From NCBI GenBank assembly GCA_049297395.1, contig JBAQUG010000221.1:12240-76239 (forward strand): DNA of 64,000 nt, in the 5' to 3' direction. Below, in pieces: positions 24,437 through 32,652 of the stretch (positions are counted from its first letter, which is position 1; each line of letters starts with the position of its first letter). The stretch comes from GWF2-50-93 sp049297395. Lineage in GTDB: Bacteria; Verrucomicrobiota; Lentisphaeria; Victivallales; GWF2-50-93. The notes beneath the pieces were generated by a model that ran no database searches, was not told where the DNA came from, and was given only the letters and a program-made list of their open reading frames with translations. The translations under genes were made by a program, and so were the position numbers.

Positions 24437-24718
24437 TTGACGCAGGGACTGAAAAATCTGAGCAGGAAAATTGACGCCATATATGACATGCTCTGCAATT
24501 CCGGTTCAACCGGCACCGCTGCGCAGAGGGGAATTCCAGGTGGCGGCCGGGAGGCCGGACTTGAAAGGGCGATCGAAAAGGCGGTAGAGGTCCGGGAGGC
24601 CGAGCTTGAGAGGGCGATCGGAAAGGCGGTAGAGGACTTGGAAAGGACAAAGAGCAGTTTCAAGTCGAAGCAGATAATGGAGATAAAGAAGGAACTATCG
24701 AGGGCAATCGGGAGGTAA
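24437..24718 (+). CDS. Small coiled-coil protein framed by palindromes
   Basis: 93 residues from TTG 24437, preceded by AAAGGAAAAA. It is charged and helical with an internal duplication of about 16-20 residues (REAGLERAIEKAVEV against REAELERAIGKAVED). The DNA is likewise a tandem repeat. No family recognised. The stop TAA (24716-24718) is part of the palindrome at 24715-24755, and another palindrome precedes the start, so the frame fits exactly between two copies. It could be a real protein carried with the repeats, or a chance frame; the ribosome site and even amino-acid pattern favour a real gene. Confidence 0.45.
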   Translation: MTQGLKNLSRKIDAIYDMLCNSGSTGTAAQRGIPGGGREAGLERAIEKAVEVREAELERAIGKAVEDLERTKSSFKSKQIMEIKKELSRAIGR

Positions 24719-24755
24719 ATATTCACTGAACGAACATAGTTCAGTGAATATTTAC
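24715..24755. repeat. 41-bp palindrome, subfamily A (perfect)
   Basis: Perfect 17-bp arms GTAAATATTCACTGAAC around the spacer GAACATA. It supplies the stop codon of the frame ending at 24718. Confidence 0.8.
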
Positions 24756-24878
24756 AAGGGAAGAACCTTTCCTTAAAAGGTTTTCACCTCCCCGCATTCA
24801 GAGTTATGAAATCAGCTCAGTTTACTTAATTCGAACATTCAGGGGCGATTCGCGGGTCCGCCACGGGCGGACAAGTGG

Positions 24879-24946
24879 AAGGCGCAACGTGGTGGGATGT
24901 CTGTGGAAATCACGGACAACTCGTCTTGTTGCGCCTTTTTTGTTTT
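24879..24946 (+). terminator. Terminator-like structured RNA candidate
   Basis: AAGGCGCAAC (24879-24888) pairs exactly with 24928-24937 and is followed by a T-run (24936-24946). The 39-nt loop can form a nested TCTGTG/CACGGA stem. Another hairpin, GTCCGCC-ACG-GGCGGAC, precedes it (about 24856-24872). It could be the 3' end of a small RNA or simply a terminator; no gene ends close by. Confidence 0.4.
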
Positions 24947-24954
24947 TACGAATA

Positions 24955-25262
24955 AATTTACGTATAGGAATTTCAAAGTTTATGAATATCCAGCATTCAG
25001 TTTTTGAACTTCATCTTCTGCGAATTGTGAAATTCGTACATGGAGTGCGGCAATTCATTGCCGCCTTTAATGACGGAATTTATTCCGTCCTATCTAAATG
25101 CCGCGAAATAAATTTCGCGAAACAAGGCGGTAACAAGTTACCGCACTCCACGGAGCGTTGTCACGCTCGTAAATCAAAAATCCACTCCACTGCATGTTCA
25201 GATTATTTTCCCTTCGTCATTCGACTGTTCGATATTCAGAGTTGCGGCTCTTTGGCCGCCCA
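24955..25262 (+). repeat. Repeat element, copy 1 (copy 2 inverted at 32270-32467)
   Basis: The left end (ACGTATAGGAATTTCAAAG and onwards for about 35 bp) and right end (AGAGTTGCGGCTCTTTGG then CCGCC) recur in the opposite orientation at 32467-32270. The interiors differ: this copy contains the REP cluster 25042-25149, the other contains an ATCCCGAT/ATCGGGAT hairpin. Shared ends with different cores suggest a non-autonomous element that exchanges its middle. The rest of the gap 24756-25441 shows no credible gene. Confidence 0.5.
25042..25149. repeat. REP cluster with GGAG feet
   Basis: Outer arms GGAGTGCGG and CCGCACTCC face each other. In between are four consecutive stems: GCGGCAAT-TC-ATTGCCGC, GACGGAAT-TT-ATTCCGTC, CGCGAAA-TAAA-TTTCGCG and GCGGTAA-CAAG-TTACCGC. 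A fifth (GAGCG/CGCTC) follows at about 25152-25167. GGAG next to a stem is one of the foot tetranucleotides known for REP sequences moved by RAYT transposases. Confidence 0.6.
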
Positions 25263-25441
25263 ATTGATACAAACACAATGGAAAGTCAGCTGCGGAATTC
25301 TAAAAAAATGGAGTCTTGCAATTGGCTCCTAAAGTAAAGGAGGGCAGTATTTAACTGAAGTCTGTGTTGGAGTGCCACAACCCCGCCGGGACGGCATCAG
25401 AAACAAAGTCTTAAAAAAGTATCCATGGAAAGGAAAGATGT

Positions 25442-28400
25442 ATGAGTAAGCAATTGCTGACAGCACTTCTAATTAAATTGTATTTTAAGCCCACAGGCAA
25501 TCCGCCGCGGCGGACTGTGTTACATTTACCATTACTGGCATCACTTCTCCTCAGCGTGGCTTTCACCTGCGCCAGCGTCGGGGCGACAACTATAAATTGC
25601 GATGTAAGCGCTGAAGTACATCCGGTGAGCCCTTATATCTATGGCTCAAATCTGACGAGCGGCGATCCTCAATGGAACAAGGATGTTTTATCATCGCAGG
25701 ATATGGCCAACGCCAAGATGATGAGGTATTATCCAAAAGCACATTGGACAGATCCATCCCTGCAGAACATAGACTATTTCCTCAAATTCTGCGAACAGAT
25801 TGGCACTGCTCCAAGTCTTGTCCCGACTCTTACTACGGATACGGCAAAGGAGGCGGCGGCATGGGTTGCATATTGCAATGGCAATCCGGCGAATACACAA
25901 GTGATTGGCGTGGATGAAAACGGCTATGACTGGCAGACGGTGGGATATTGGGCTGGCAAAAGGGCAAATGGCGGATTGGATGGATCATGCGGACATCCCG
26001 CGCCGTACAATGTATTATATTGGGAAATGGGGAATGAATTATATGCAAACTCCCAGATTGGCGGAGCGGCCGGTTATGTCGCGCGGGTAAATAGTTATTC
26101 AGCCGCAATGAAGGCGGTTGATCCGAACATAAAGATTGGAGCGGGTCTGGTAGATGCAACGACTTGTTGGAAAACAGGCGGGTATGATCAATGGAATAAG
26201 ACGGTTCTAACCGACTCAAAGGATTATATTGATTTTGCCATGATAAGACCTTACGGCTATAAAATGATCTATGCGGATGGCAGCACGCATATGATGGCGC
26301 AAATGATATATCCATATTTTTGGGCTGAAAAATATGCTTCCGTCGAGTATATCCGCAACCTGATCACACAATATGCGCCAGGGAAAAGCATATCAATAAG
26401 CGCGACCGAGTATGGACTTGACTGTGCAGCAACTGTGCTGCCATATCTCTACAGCGGGATTGGCGTAGCTGAAATGGCTGGTGTTTCCGCAAAGCATGGC
26501 ATGCATGCGAGTCTTTTATGGAAAATGTTCGACCCGGTATATGGTGCCAAGGATAGCCCGGCGAAAGACGCGGTCAGAAACCCGGCCTATCACGCCCTCG
26601 ACCTGGTGGGGAACCATTCTGGTTCCACGTATATCCAGACAACCGTTGCTGATTCGCCAATTTTCCATCTCAATCCGGTGATTGCTTCCTGGAACTGGGG
26701 TGGAAATGTCGGAAATGTATTTGCGGGAGACTATCCGCTTTTGACAGCGTATGCGACAAAGTCAACGGACGGGAACACGGTCTATATCCTGGTGATAAAC
26801 AAAAGCATGACCCATGGCGACATCGCCTGCGCCCAGGACATATCCGCCAATATAGCACTATCCGGATTTACACCAGGCCAGAATTCCACTGCATGGACGC
26901 TAAACGGATCTGACATCATCTCTGACAATAAAAGACAGGAGAACGTATGCATTAAAAAGAGAGTCTTTGCAACCACGGGATCCACTTTTTCATACACATT
27001 CCCCGCGCATTCAGCCACGGTACTGGAGATAAGAAGCTCTGCCTCTTCCATGCCCATAGCTGTGGCAAATTCGTCCACGAAAATTTCGAGAGTGGGCAAA
27101 TCCATATCTTTTGACGGATCCGCGTCAATGGCATCATCCGGCGCAACGGTGGCATCGTATGCCTGGGCTTTCGGCGATGGCGCCACAAGCAGTCAAAAGA
27201 CGGTCAATTACGCCTATGCTACACCTGGGTTTTATGATGTGGTGCTTACGGTCAGTGATTCAGAGGGAAAGATCAGCAAGGACACGCTCAGGATTGAGGT
27301 GAGGATGCTTGAGAATGCGTCTTTCGAGGATGACGCGGATCACAATACCATAGCGGATGGATGGGCAATCACCGGGGTGAGCATGAAGACACTGTCAAGT
27401 GACGCCAAAGAAGGAAGCCGTTCGCAGCAATTTCAAACAACCGGGTACGGGAACGGGTTAAGCCAGGAATGGATAAGCGTCCTGCCGTCCACAACCTACA
27501 CATTGTCGGCTTGGGTTAAGGTGGTGCAGGGGCAGGTCAGCATGCATGACTATGAAACAAACGACAGTTGGCAGGTAATCGGCACAAAAGGCAGCAAGTT
27601 TATCGGTCCCTCGGATTGGACATACCATTCCATCACATTTACAACCGCTCCCAATGCCACAAAGGCAAGCGTAAGATTCTTCGGCTGGACAAGCGGCACG
27701 ACGCTTGCCTATGTCGATGATGTAAGTTTTACGCGATGCAATGTCCAGAATCCATCATTTGAGATCTGGTCCAATAATATACCGCAGAACTGGCAGGTGC
27801 AGACCGGCACGGCAACCCCGTCAAATGATGCAAAAGACGGCGTATATTCCATAAAATATTCTGCGAACAGGCAGAATTATGCAGGATTGGTCCAGGAATG
27901 GATCAAGGTGAAACCATTTACTTCATATGTCCTTTCGGCCTGGGTGAAGGTAGAGCAGGGCCACCTTGAAATATTGGACGGTGAATGTACAAGCAACTGG
28001 GGGAGGTTCATTGGCAGCAGGGCGTATAAAAAAATAGGCGTCTCCGGCTGGACAAGGCACATGATACCATTTACAACCGACAAGAACTGCACTTTGCTAA
28101 GCGTAAGGCTCTTTGGAGGATTGTCGGAAAGCACGGTTGCGTATATTGATGATGTGAAACTGGAGGAGGGCATGATTTCAAACTCCTCATTTGAAGTTGA
28201 TGTGGGAAATGACGGGATTGCAGATGGTTGGCCCGTAATGGGGACTCCGCAGTGCAGCAGGTCGTCGGATGCCGTGGAAGGTTCGTATTCGCAACTGTTC
28301 CAGGCCCAAGGTATTAACGTGGACGGTATAGCCTCGAACGTCTTTGGGGTGCGGCCAAATACGACCTACGAGATGACATTCTACGCAAAGGTGTCAAGCG

Positions 28401-31060
28401 GCGCGCTGGGTGTCTGGGACGGGGAGACGGGTTCGAGCGGAAACTGGCTGGGCTCGTGCTTCTACGAAGAGATCGGCGCATCTAATTGGAGCAGGCACTA
28501 TATAACATTTACAACAAACCCCAAGGCGCAGCATCTCAACCTGCGGTTTACGGGAGCGGCGGATGGAACCGTTGCCCTGATAGACAATGTGACCATTGAA
28601 ATGACCGGAGCTATTTCGTTGATTGCGCATGCCGGAGACGACCAAACGGTAAGCCGGGATCAGCCGGTCGCATTTGATGCCTCGCATTCATACAGCAGCA
28701 ACACGATTACGTCCTATGCCTGGGACTTTGGCGATGGAACAAAAGGGACCGGCGTGTCGGCGAGCCATATTTATACCAATGGAGGAACCTATCCGGTGGC
28801 ATTATGCGTGACGGATAATCTCGGGCATAAAAGTTTTGATACTGTAAATATAACCGTTGATTATCCATTGATTGTCAATGCGGGCGCAGATAAGACAGTC
28901 CATGTGAGCGATATTGTGACATTCGATGGATCCGGCACAACGGATTCGGGCGGCAACATCGTTTCTTATGCCTGGGATTTTGCTGATGGAACACAGGGCA
29001 GTGGCGCAAAACCAACGCATGCGTATGCCGGCCCAGGGAAATATACGGCAAAACTCACTGTGACAGATGACAATGGGCATAGCGGGTTCGACACCGTAAT
29101 AGTTACTGTCCAGGCTTATGCGTTCGTCGCAAATGCCGGGGTCGACCAGACGGCCAAGGTCGGTACCAGCATGACCCTAGACGGATCGAAATCCTACGAC
29201 GGTGTCCCTGGACATACCATTGCTTCATACACATGGGATTTTGGAGATGGAACTCCGGACGGGAGTGGTTCCATAGTTACACACACCTATAATTCAGTTG
29301 GAACATATACAGCAAAACTGACCGTCGTGAATTCGGTTGGAGCGACGGCAACCGATACCGCCAGCATCAAAGTGAGGGCTCTTACTGCGGATGCGGGGCC
29401 GGATCGAAGTGCTGCGCCGGGGGATATTGTTGCTTTTGACGGGTCCAATTCATTCGGAGGCATCGTTTCATATACATGGAACTTTGGAGATGGAACGACG
29501 GCAACCGGAGTGAAACCAACCCACTCCTATGCGAGTCCGAAAACATACACGGTCACCCTGACAGTCCAGGATGCCGGGGGCGGCATTGCTACAGACACAT
29601 TGAGCATGCTGGTGAATCCGGTCAGAAACTATTCCTTTGAAATTGATGCCGACAATAACAACATAGCTGACAACTGGGCAATCACCGGGGCGAGCATGAA
29701 GACACTGTCAAGTGATGCCAAGGAAGGAAGCCGTTCGCAGCAATTTCAAACAACCGGGTACGGGAACGGGTTAAGGCAGGAATGGATAATCGTCCAGCCA
29801 TCCACAACCTACACATTATCGGCATGGGTCAAGGTGACGCAGGGGCAGCTGTGCATGCATGATTATGAAACAAATAATAGTTGGCAGGCAATCGGCACAA
29901 AAGGGAGCAAGCTTATTGGTTCCTCGGATTGGACATATCATACCATTACATTTACAACAGCTCCCAATGCCACCAAGGTCAGCGTGCGATTCTTCGGCTG
30001 GATAAACGGCACAACGGCTGCCTATGTGGACAGCGTAAAACTTGAATTTCTGTCAGGTGCCGGAAACTCGCCGGCACAGGTGAAATCTGCGGCAGCCAGC
30101 ATCACCGCCAACCGCGCGCCTACGGCCAGCACACAAAGCATGGCGGCCAACGGCGCACCGTTCGTCACGGTAACCGCAAGCACCTACGAGATAGACCTGT
30201 CACAGGCGAAGCAGGTCACGGTGACCGCGACGGCTATAGGTATGGACAAAAAGCCTCTGGCATACTCCTGGAGCAAGGTCTCCGGACCGGGCTCCGCGAA
30301 GTTCGCAGTCCCAAATGCAAAGTCCAGCGAGGTCTCCTTCCTTACATCGGGCACATATGTGCTGAAGGTGAAGGTGAGCGACGGGAAGCTTTCGTCCTCG
30401 GGACTTGTCGAAATCAAGGTCGGCGATGAAGGCCTTGTCGCATGGTACGACTTCGAGAATATCGGGAGTTCCACGGTTCCGGACGTGTCCGGCAACGCGC
30501 TTAACGGAACAATCAGCGGCGGAGTCATTCCGAACGCCGCGGGAGTCAGGGGCGGAAAGGCGCTCGAATTCAACGGCATGTCCGGAATGGTCACGGTCGC
30601 CGACAACGCGGCGCTCGACCTGACGACGGAGATGACGCTCGAAGCGTGGGTCTGCCCCGCCGGGCAGATGGACTTGGGAAGCACCGTGCTTGTGAAAGAT
30701 GACGGCGCAGACAGCTCCGTGTACTGCCTGTACGCGAACGAGGACTCGAAACTTCCTGTCATCGGCGCACGGACTGACAGCGAATACCAGGTGGCGACGG
30801 GGACTGTGCAGCTGATGGCAAACCGGTGGACGCATCTGGCGGGAACCTATGACGGCCAGAACATACGGCTCTACGTCGACGGCGAGCTTGTGGCGACGGA
30901 GGCGCAGTCCGGTTCCATTCCGGTCTCAGGCGGACCACTCCGCATTGGCGGCAATGCCCTCCTTGGAGAGTACTTCGGCGGGCTGATGGACGAGGTGCGT
31001 GTCTACAGCCGCGTGCTTTCCGCAGAGGAGATCGCGGATGTTGCGGATCAGGCGAACTGA
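25442..31060 (+). CDS. Secreted multidomain glycosidase (GH-A clan, arabinofuranosidase-like)
   Basis: 1872 residues, start supported by GGAAAG. The signal peptide has a long n-region and should be cut near residue 48. Residues 50-535 resemble clan GH-A enzymes such as alpha-L-arabinofuranosidases: acid/base Glu199 in WEMGNELYA, nucleophile Glu323 in ISATEYGLD, then a C-terminal beta-sandwich. PKD domain at about 536-621; three CBM4/9-like modules at 622-766, 767-909 and 910-1056; four PKD domains at 1057-1391; a fourth CBM at 1392-1536, nearly identical to the first; a PKD-like linker to about 1661; and a LamG/concanavalin-like domain at 1662-1872 (LVAWYDFEN ... YFGGLMDEVRVYSRVLSAEE). It acts outside the cell on polysaccharide. 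The enzyme class is a guess from motifs. Confidence 0.75.
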   Translation: MSKQLLTALLIKLYFKPTGNPPRRTVLHLPLLASLLLSVAFTCASVGATTINCDVSAEVHPVSPYIYGSNLTSGDPQWNKDVLSSQDMANAKMMRYYPKAHWTDPSLQNIDYFLKFCEQIGTAPSLVPTLTTDTAKEAAAWVAYCNGNPANTQVIGVDENGYDWQTVGYWAGKRANGGLDGSCGHPAPYNVLYWEMGNELYANSQIGGAAGYVARVNSYSAAMKAVDPNIKIGAGLVDATTCWKTGGYDQWNKTVLTDSKDYIDFAMIRPYGYKMIYADGSTHMMAQMIYPYFWAEKYASVEYIRNLITQYAPGKSISISATEYGLDCAATVLPYLYSGIGVAEMAGVSAKHGMHASLLWKMFDPVYGAKDSPAKDAVRNPAYHALDLVGNHSGSTYIQTTVADSPIFHLNPVIASWNWGGNVGNVFAGDYPLLTAYATKSTDGNTVYILVINKSMTHGDIACAQDISANIALSGFTPGQNSTAWTLNGSDIISDNKRQENVCIKKRVFATTGSTFSYTFPAHSATVLEIRSSASSMPIAVANSSTKISRVGKSISFDGSASMASSGATVASYAWAFGDGATSSQKTVNYAYATPGFYDVVLTVSDSEGKISKDTLRIEVRMLENASFEDDADHNTIADGWAITGVSMKTLSSDAKEGSRSQQFQTTGYGNGLSQEWISVLPSTTYTLSAWVKVVQGQVSMHDYETNDSWQVIGTKGSKFIGPSDWTYHSITFTTAPNATKASVRFFGWTSGTTLAYVDDVSFTRCNVQNPSFEIWSNNIPQNWQVQTGTATPSNDAKDGVYSIKYSANRQNYAGLVQEWIKVKPFTSYVLSAWVKVEQGHLEILDGECTSNWGRFIGSRAYKKIGVSGWTRHMIPFTTDKNCTLLSVRLFGGLSESTVAYIDDVKLEEGMISNSSFEVDVGNDGIADGWPVMGTPQCSRSSDAVEGSYSQLFQAQGINVDGIASNVFGVRPNTTYEMTFYAKVSSGALGVWDGETGSSGNWLGSCFYEEIGASNWSRHYITFTTNPKAQHLNLRFTGAADGTVALIDNVTIEMTGAISLIAHAGDDQTVSRDQPVAFDASHSYSSNTITSYAWDFGDGTKGTGVSASHIYTNGGTYPVALCVTDNLGHKSFDTVNITVDYPLIVNAGADKTVHVSDIVTFDGSGTTDSGGNIVSYAWDFADGTQGSGAKPTHAYAGPGKYTAKLTVTDDNGHSGFDTVIVTVQAYAFVANAGVDQTAKVGTSMTLDGSKSYDGVPGHTIASYTWDFGDGTPDGSGSIVTHTYNSVGTYTAKLTVVNSVGATATDTASIKVRALTADAGPDRSAAPGDIVAFDGSNSFGGIVSYTWNFGDGTTATGVKPTHSYASPKTYTVTLTVQDAGGGIATDTLSMLVNPVRNYSFEIDADNNNIADNWAITGASMKTLSSDAKEGSRSQQFQTTGYGNGLRQEWIIVQPSTTYTLSAWVKVTQGQLCMHDYETNNSWQAIGTKGSKLIGSSDWTYHTITFTTAPNATKVSVRFFGWINGTTAAYVDSVKLEFLSGAGNSPAQVKSAAASITANRAPTASTQSMAANGAPFVTVTASTYEIDLSQAKQVTVTATAIGMDKKPLAYSWSKVSGPGSAKFAVPNAKSSEVSFLTSGTYVLKVKVSDGKLSSSGLVEIKVGDEGLVAWYDFENIGSSTVPDVSGNALNGTISGGVIPNAAGVRGGKALEFNGMSGMVTVADNAALDLTTEMTLEAWVCPAGQMDLGSTVLVKDDGADSSVYCLYANEDSKLPVIGARTDSEYQVATGTVQLMANRWTHLAGTYDGQNIRLYVDGELVATEAQSGSIPVSGGPLRIGGNALLGEYFGGLMDEVRVYSRVLSAEEIADVADQAN
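27307..27740 (+). repeat. CBM-encoding segment, nearly repeated at 29617-30050
   Basis: This module and 29617-30050 share long identical DNA runs, including silent positions (for example around 27420-27460 and 29730-29770), whereas the second and third CBM modules between them are much more diverged. This indicates a recent duplication or gene conversion inside the gene. Confidence 0.75.
29617..30050 (+). repeat. Second copy of the duplicated CBM segment
   Basis: Partner of 27307-27740. The four PKD-encoding segments lie just before it, so the duplication moved one module across the two other CBMs and the PKD block. Confidence 0.75.
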
Positions 31061-31130
31061 TCCTTCCACAGCACCAGTTGCCCTGTGGAGGTAAATATAT
31101 CGTATAGAAAATTGTATTTTACGTGTCTTG

Positions 31131-31194
31131 GGTAGGGACGGCTCTCCGTAGCCGTCCGTTCTTAAGCGGCGCGTTACGGAGAACGCGCCCTACC
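31131..31194. repeat. REPIN: two inverted REP sequences with GTAG feet
   Basis: Left REP: GTAG foot (31132-31135), stem GGACGGCT, loop CTCCGT, stem AGCCGTCC. Right REP, read on the other strand from 31193: GTAG, stem GGCGCGTT, loop CTCCGT, stem AACGCGCC. Foot, stem length and loop are the same while the stem bases differ with pairing kept. This is the form of a REPIN moved by a RAYT transposase. It lies in the 434-bp gap after the giant glycosidase, which also holds two palindromes, further short stems (GACGC/GCGTC, CCGGC/GCCGG) and the next promoter. Confidence 0.75.
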
Positions 31195-31287
31195 TTAGAC
31201 GCTTCGCGTCAAATCAAGTCCCGGCAAAGCCGGTTAAGTTCTCACTGAATACGTACCTGTGGGGCGACTGGTGCTGAGATGCGGAGG

Positions 31288-31328
31288 GTAAATATTCACT
31301 GAACTATGTTCGTTCAGTGAATATTTAC
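31288..31328. repeat. 41-bp palindrome, subfamily A (perfect)
   Basis: Perfect 17-bp arms with spacer TATGTTC, the reverse orientation of the copy at 24715. Confidence 0.8.
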
Positions 31329-31337
31329 ATCTTTTTA

Positions 31338-31377
31338 GTACGGATTAAGTAAACGACATAGTTTACTGAATACATAC
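31338..31377. repeat. 40-bp palindrome, subfamily B (diverged)
   Basis: Arms GTACGGATTAAGTAAAC and GTTTACTGAATACATAC around a 6-bp spacer, 9 bp after a subfamily A copy. A and B also lie next to each other inside the element at 6243-6571. A lone half-arm lies at 31239-31256. Confidence 0.6.
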
Positions 31378-31399
31378 CGTTCTTCAGTGAGTGCCTGAT

Positions 31400-31490
31400 G
31401 ATATTGGCAACAATGTCTAGAATTATGGCTGTTTTGTGCTTTCACACAACTGTTATCAGAGGTATAATAACAGCAAAACAGGAGGGAGGT
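31400..31490 (+). promoter_or_regulatory. Conserved pseudopilin promoter and leader
   Basis: TTGGCAACAATGT, TGGCTGTTTTGTGCTTTCA, then TATAAT (31463-31468) and a strong GGAGGGAGGT ribosome site (31481-31490), with ATG 27 bp after the -10 box. The same elements at the same spacing precede the pseudopilin at 37390. No good -35 box is present, so the TGGC/TTTTGTG block may be an activator or alternative sigma-factor site. Confidence 0.55.
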
Positions 31491-31494
31491 CAGC

Positions 31495-32271
31495 ATGGAA
31501 AATGAAAAACGCCCGATTGATATTTCCTTTCCGCAGGAAAGTAAATATATGTCCATACCGCACAGCTTGACAGATAACATGGCCTTCACTCTCGTTGAAC
31601 TCCTCGTGGTGATAGCGATCATCGCAATTCTCGCGGCCATGCTGCTTCCGGCTCTGAAGAACGCTAAAAGCAGCGCGAAATCCATCAGCTGCATCGGAAA
31701 CCTGCGGCAGATCGGCCTGGCCGGACAGAGCTATTCCATGGACAGCGGAGACTACATTTGTCCGTGTTTTACCAATCCGTGGCTGGGAGCGCAATTCCCC
31801 AACAACTGGACTGGACTGCTCGCCGGCTATATGGGACACTCCGGTACAAGCAACTTCCAGTCCGCGCAGGAGATGCCGGTGTACATCTGTCCAGAAATAC
31901 CAACGCGTTTCGGATATGGTCACAACTATTTTTATTTGGGCTGGAATAGTGCATTGTGGGTCAAGTCAGGCAAAGTACGGAAACCTGAAGCAACTCTCTT
32001 TATTGTGGATCAAACCAAGGCAGTCGACTCAAGCGATCTCACTTTTTTAGGATCTACAGATCCAAGTTATGACAGCAATTGGCTCGCATGGAATCCCCAG
32101 GTGCGTCCTCCTCCTTGGAGCCCAGGATGGGGAGCATTGGAAGATTATCGGGTTGACTTTCGCCACCCTGGACGGACGACTGACGTACTCTGGTTGGATG
32201 GACACGCCAACTCTGAATTCAGAGATCCGCTGGTGCGATCGAGCAGTGCTGCCTATTGGGATTTAAATTAG
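31495..32271 (+). CDS. Type II secretion pseudopilin-like protein (H-X9-DG type)
   Basis: 258 residues. A 32-residue leader (PIDISFPQESKYMSIPHSLT) precedes the prepilin helix FTLVELLVVIAIIAILAAML. The residue before the cleavage-site Phe is Ala, not the usual Gly. The C-terminal FRHPGRTTDVLWLDGHAN resembles the H-X9-DG motif of the large PVC pseudopilin family. Such proteins are anchored by the N-terminal helix and exposed outside; their numbers in Lentisphaerota far exceed any secretion machine, and their role is unsettled. First gene of cassette 1 (31400-36982). The leader DNA is nearly shared with the genes at 37390 and 46091, while the bodies are different. Confidence 0.85.
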   Translation: MENEKRPIDISFPQESKYMSIPHSLTDNMAFTLVELLVVIAIIAILAAMLLPALKNAKSSAKSISCIGNLRQIGLAGQSYSMDSGDYICPCFTNPWLGAQFPNNWTGLLAGYMGHSGTSNFQSAQEMPVYICPEIPTRFGYGHNYFYLGWNSALWVKSGKVRKPEATLFIVDQTKAVDSSDLTFLGSTDPSYDSNWLAWNPQVRPPPWSPGWGALEDYRVDFRHPGRTTDVLWLDGHANSEFRDPLVRSSSAAYWDLN

Positions 32272-32467
32272 GCGGCCAAAGAGCCGCAACTCTTATAGAA
32301 TAGTTACAGAGGAGCAAAGGCATCCCGATGTCCAAAAGAGAATCGGGATAAACTCCGGCACAAAGTTTTGAAAAATGCCAAATATCTAACATGTTGGAGT
32401 TCAGAACTTTAGTTGTGTCTTGATTTTTATTGATAATCATTAAACTTTGAAATTCCTATACGTTAAA
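32270..32467 (-). repeat. Repeat element, copy 2 (inverted relative to 24955-25262)
   Basis: It starts directly at the pseudopilin stop codon with the GCGGC-CAAAGA-GCCGC stem and ends with the complement of ACGTATAGGAATTTCAAAG. It makes up about half of the 381-bp gap before the CBM gene; the matching gap in cassette 2 is only 57 bp, so this is a later insertion. The remaining gap (32468-32652) holds a GCGGGC/GCCCGC stem and AT-rich DNA. Confidence 0.5.
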
Positions 32468-32652
32468 TTAAGGCGGGCTCTGCCCGCAACCCAAACTCGA
32501 AATCCGAAACAAATTCGAAATTAATTAAATTTCAAATGTTTCAAACATTGTTTTGAAAATTAAGATTTTCTTTTTTCTCGAGCTTGTTTCGGATTTTATA
32601 TACGCCTAAGACATAGAACTGTGAAATAAAGACACTAAGGGAGACTGAAAAA

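Noticed and set aside
25042..25167. CRISPR array
   Set aside because: The repeated units are facing hairpins of different sequence, not direct repeats with unique spacers, and no cas genes are present.
31400..31440. Sigma-54 promoter (TGGC motifs before the pseudopilin)
   Set aside because: The required GC at the -12 position and correct spacing are missing, while a TATAAT box lies at a normal distance.
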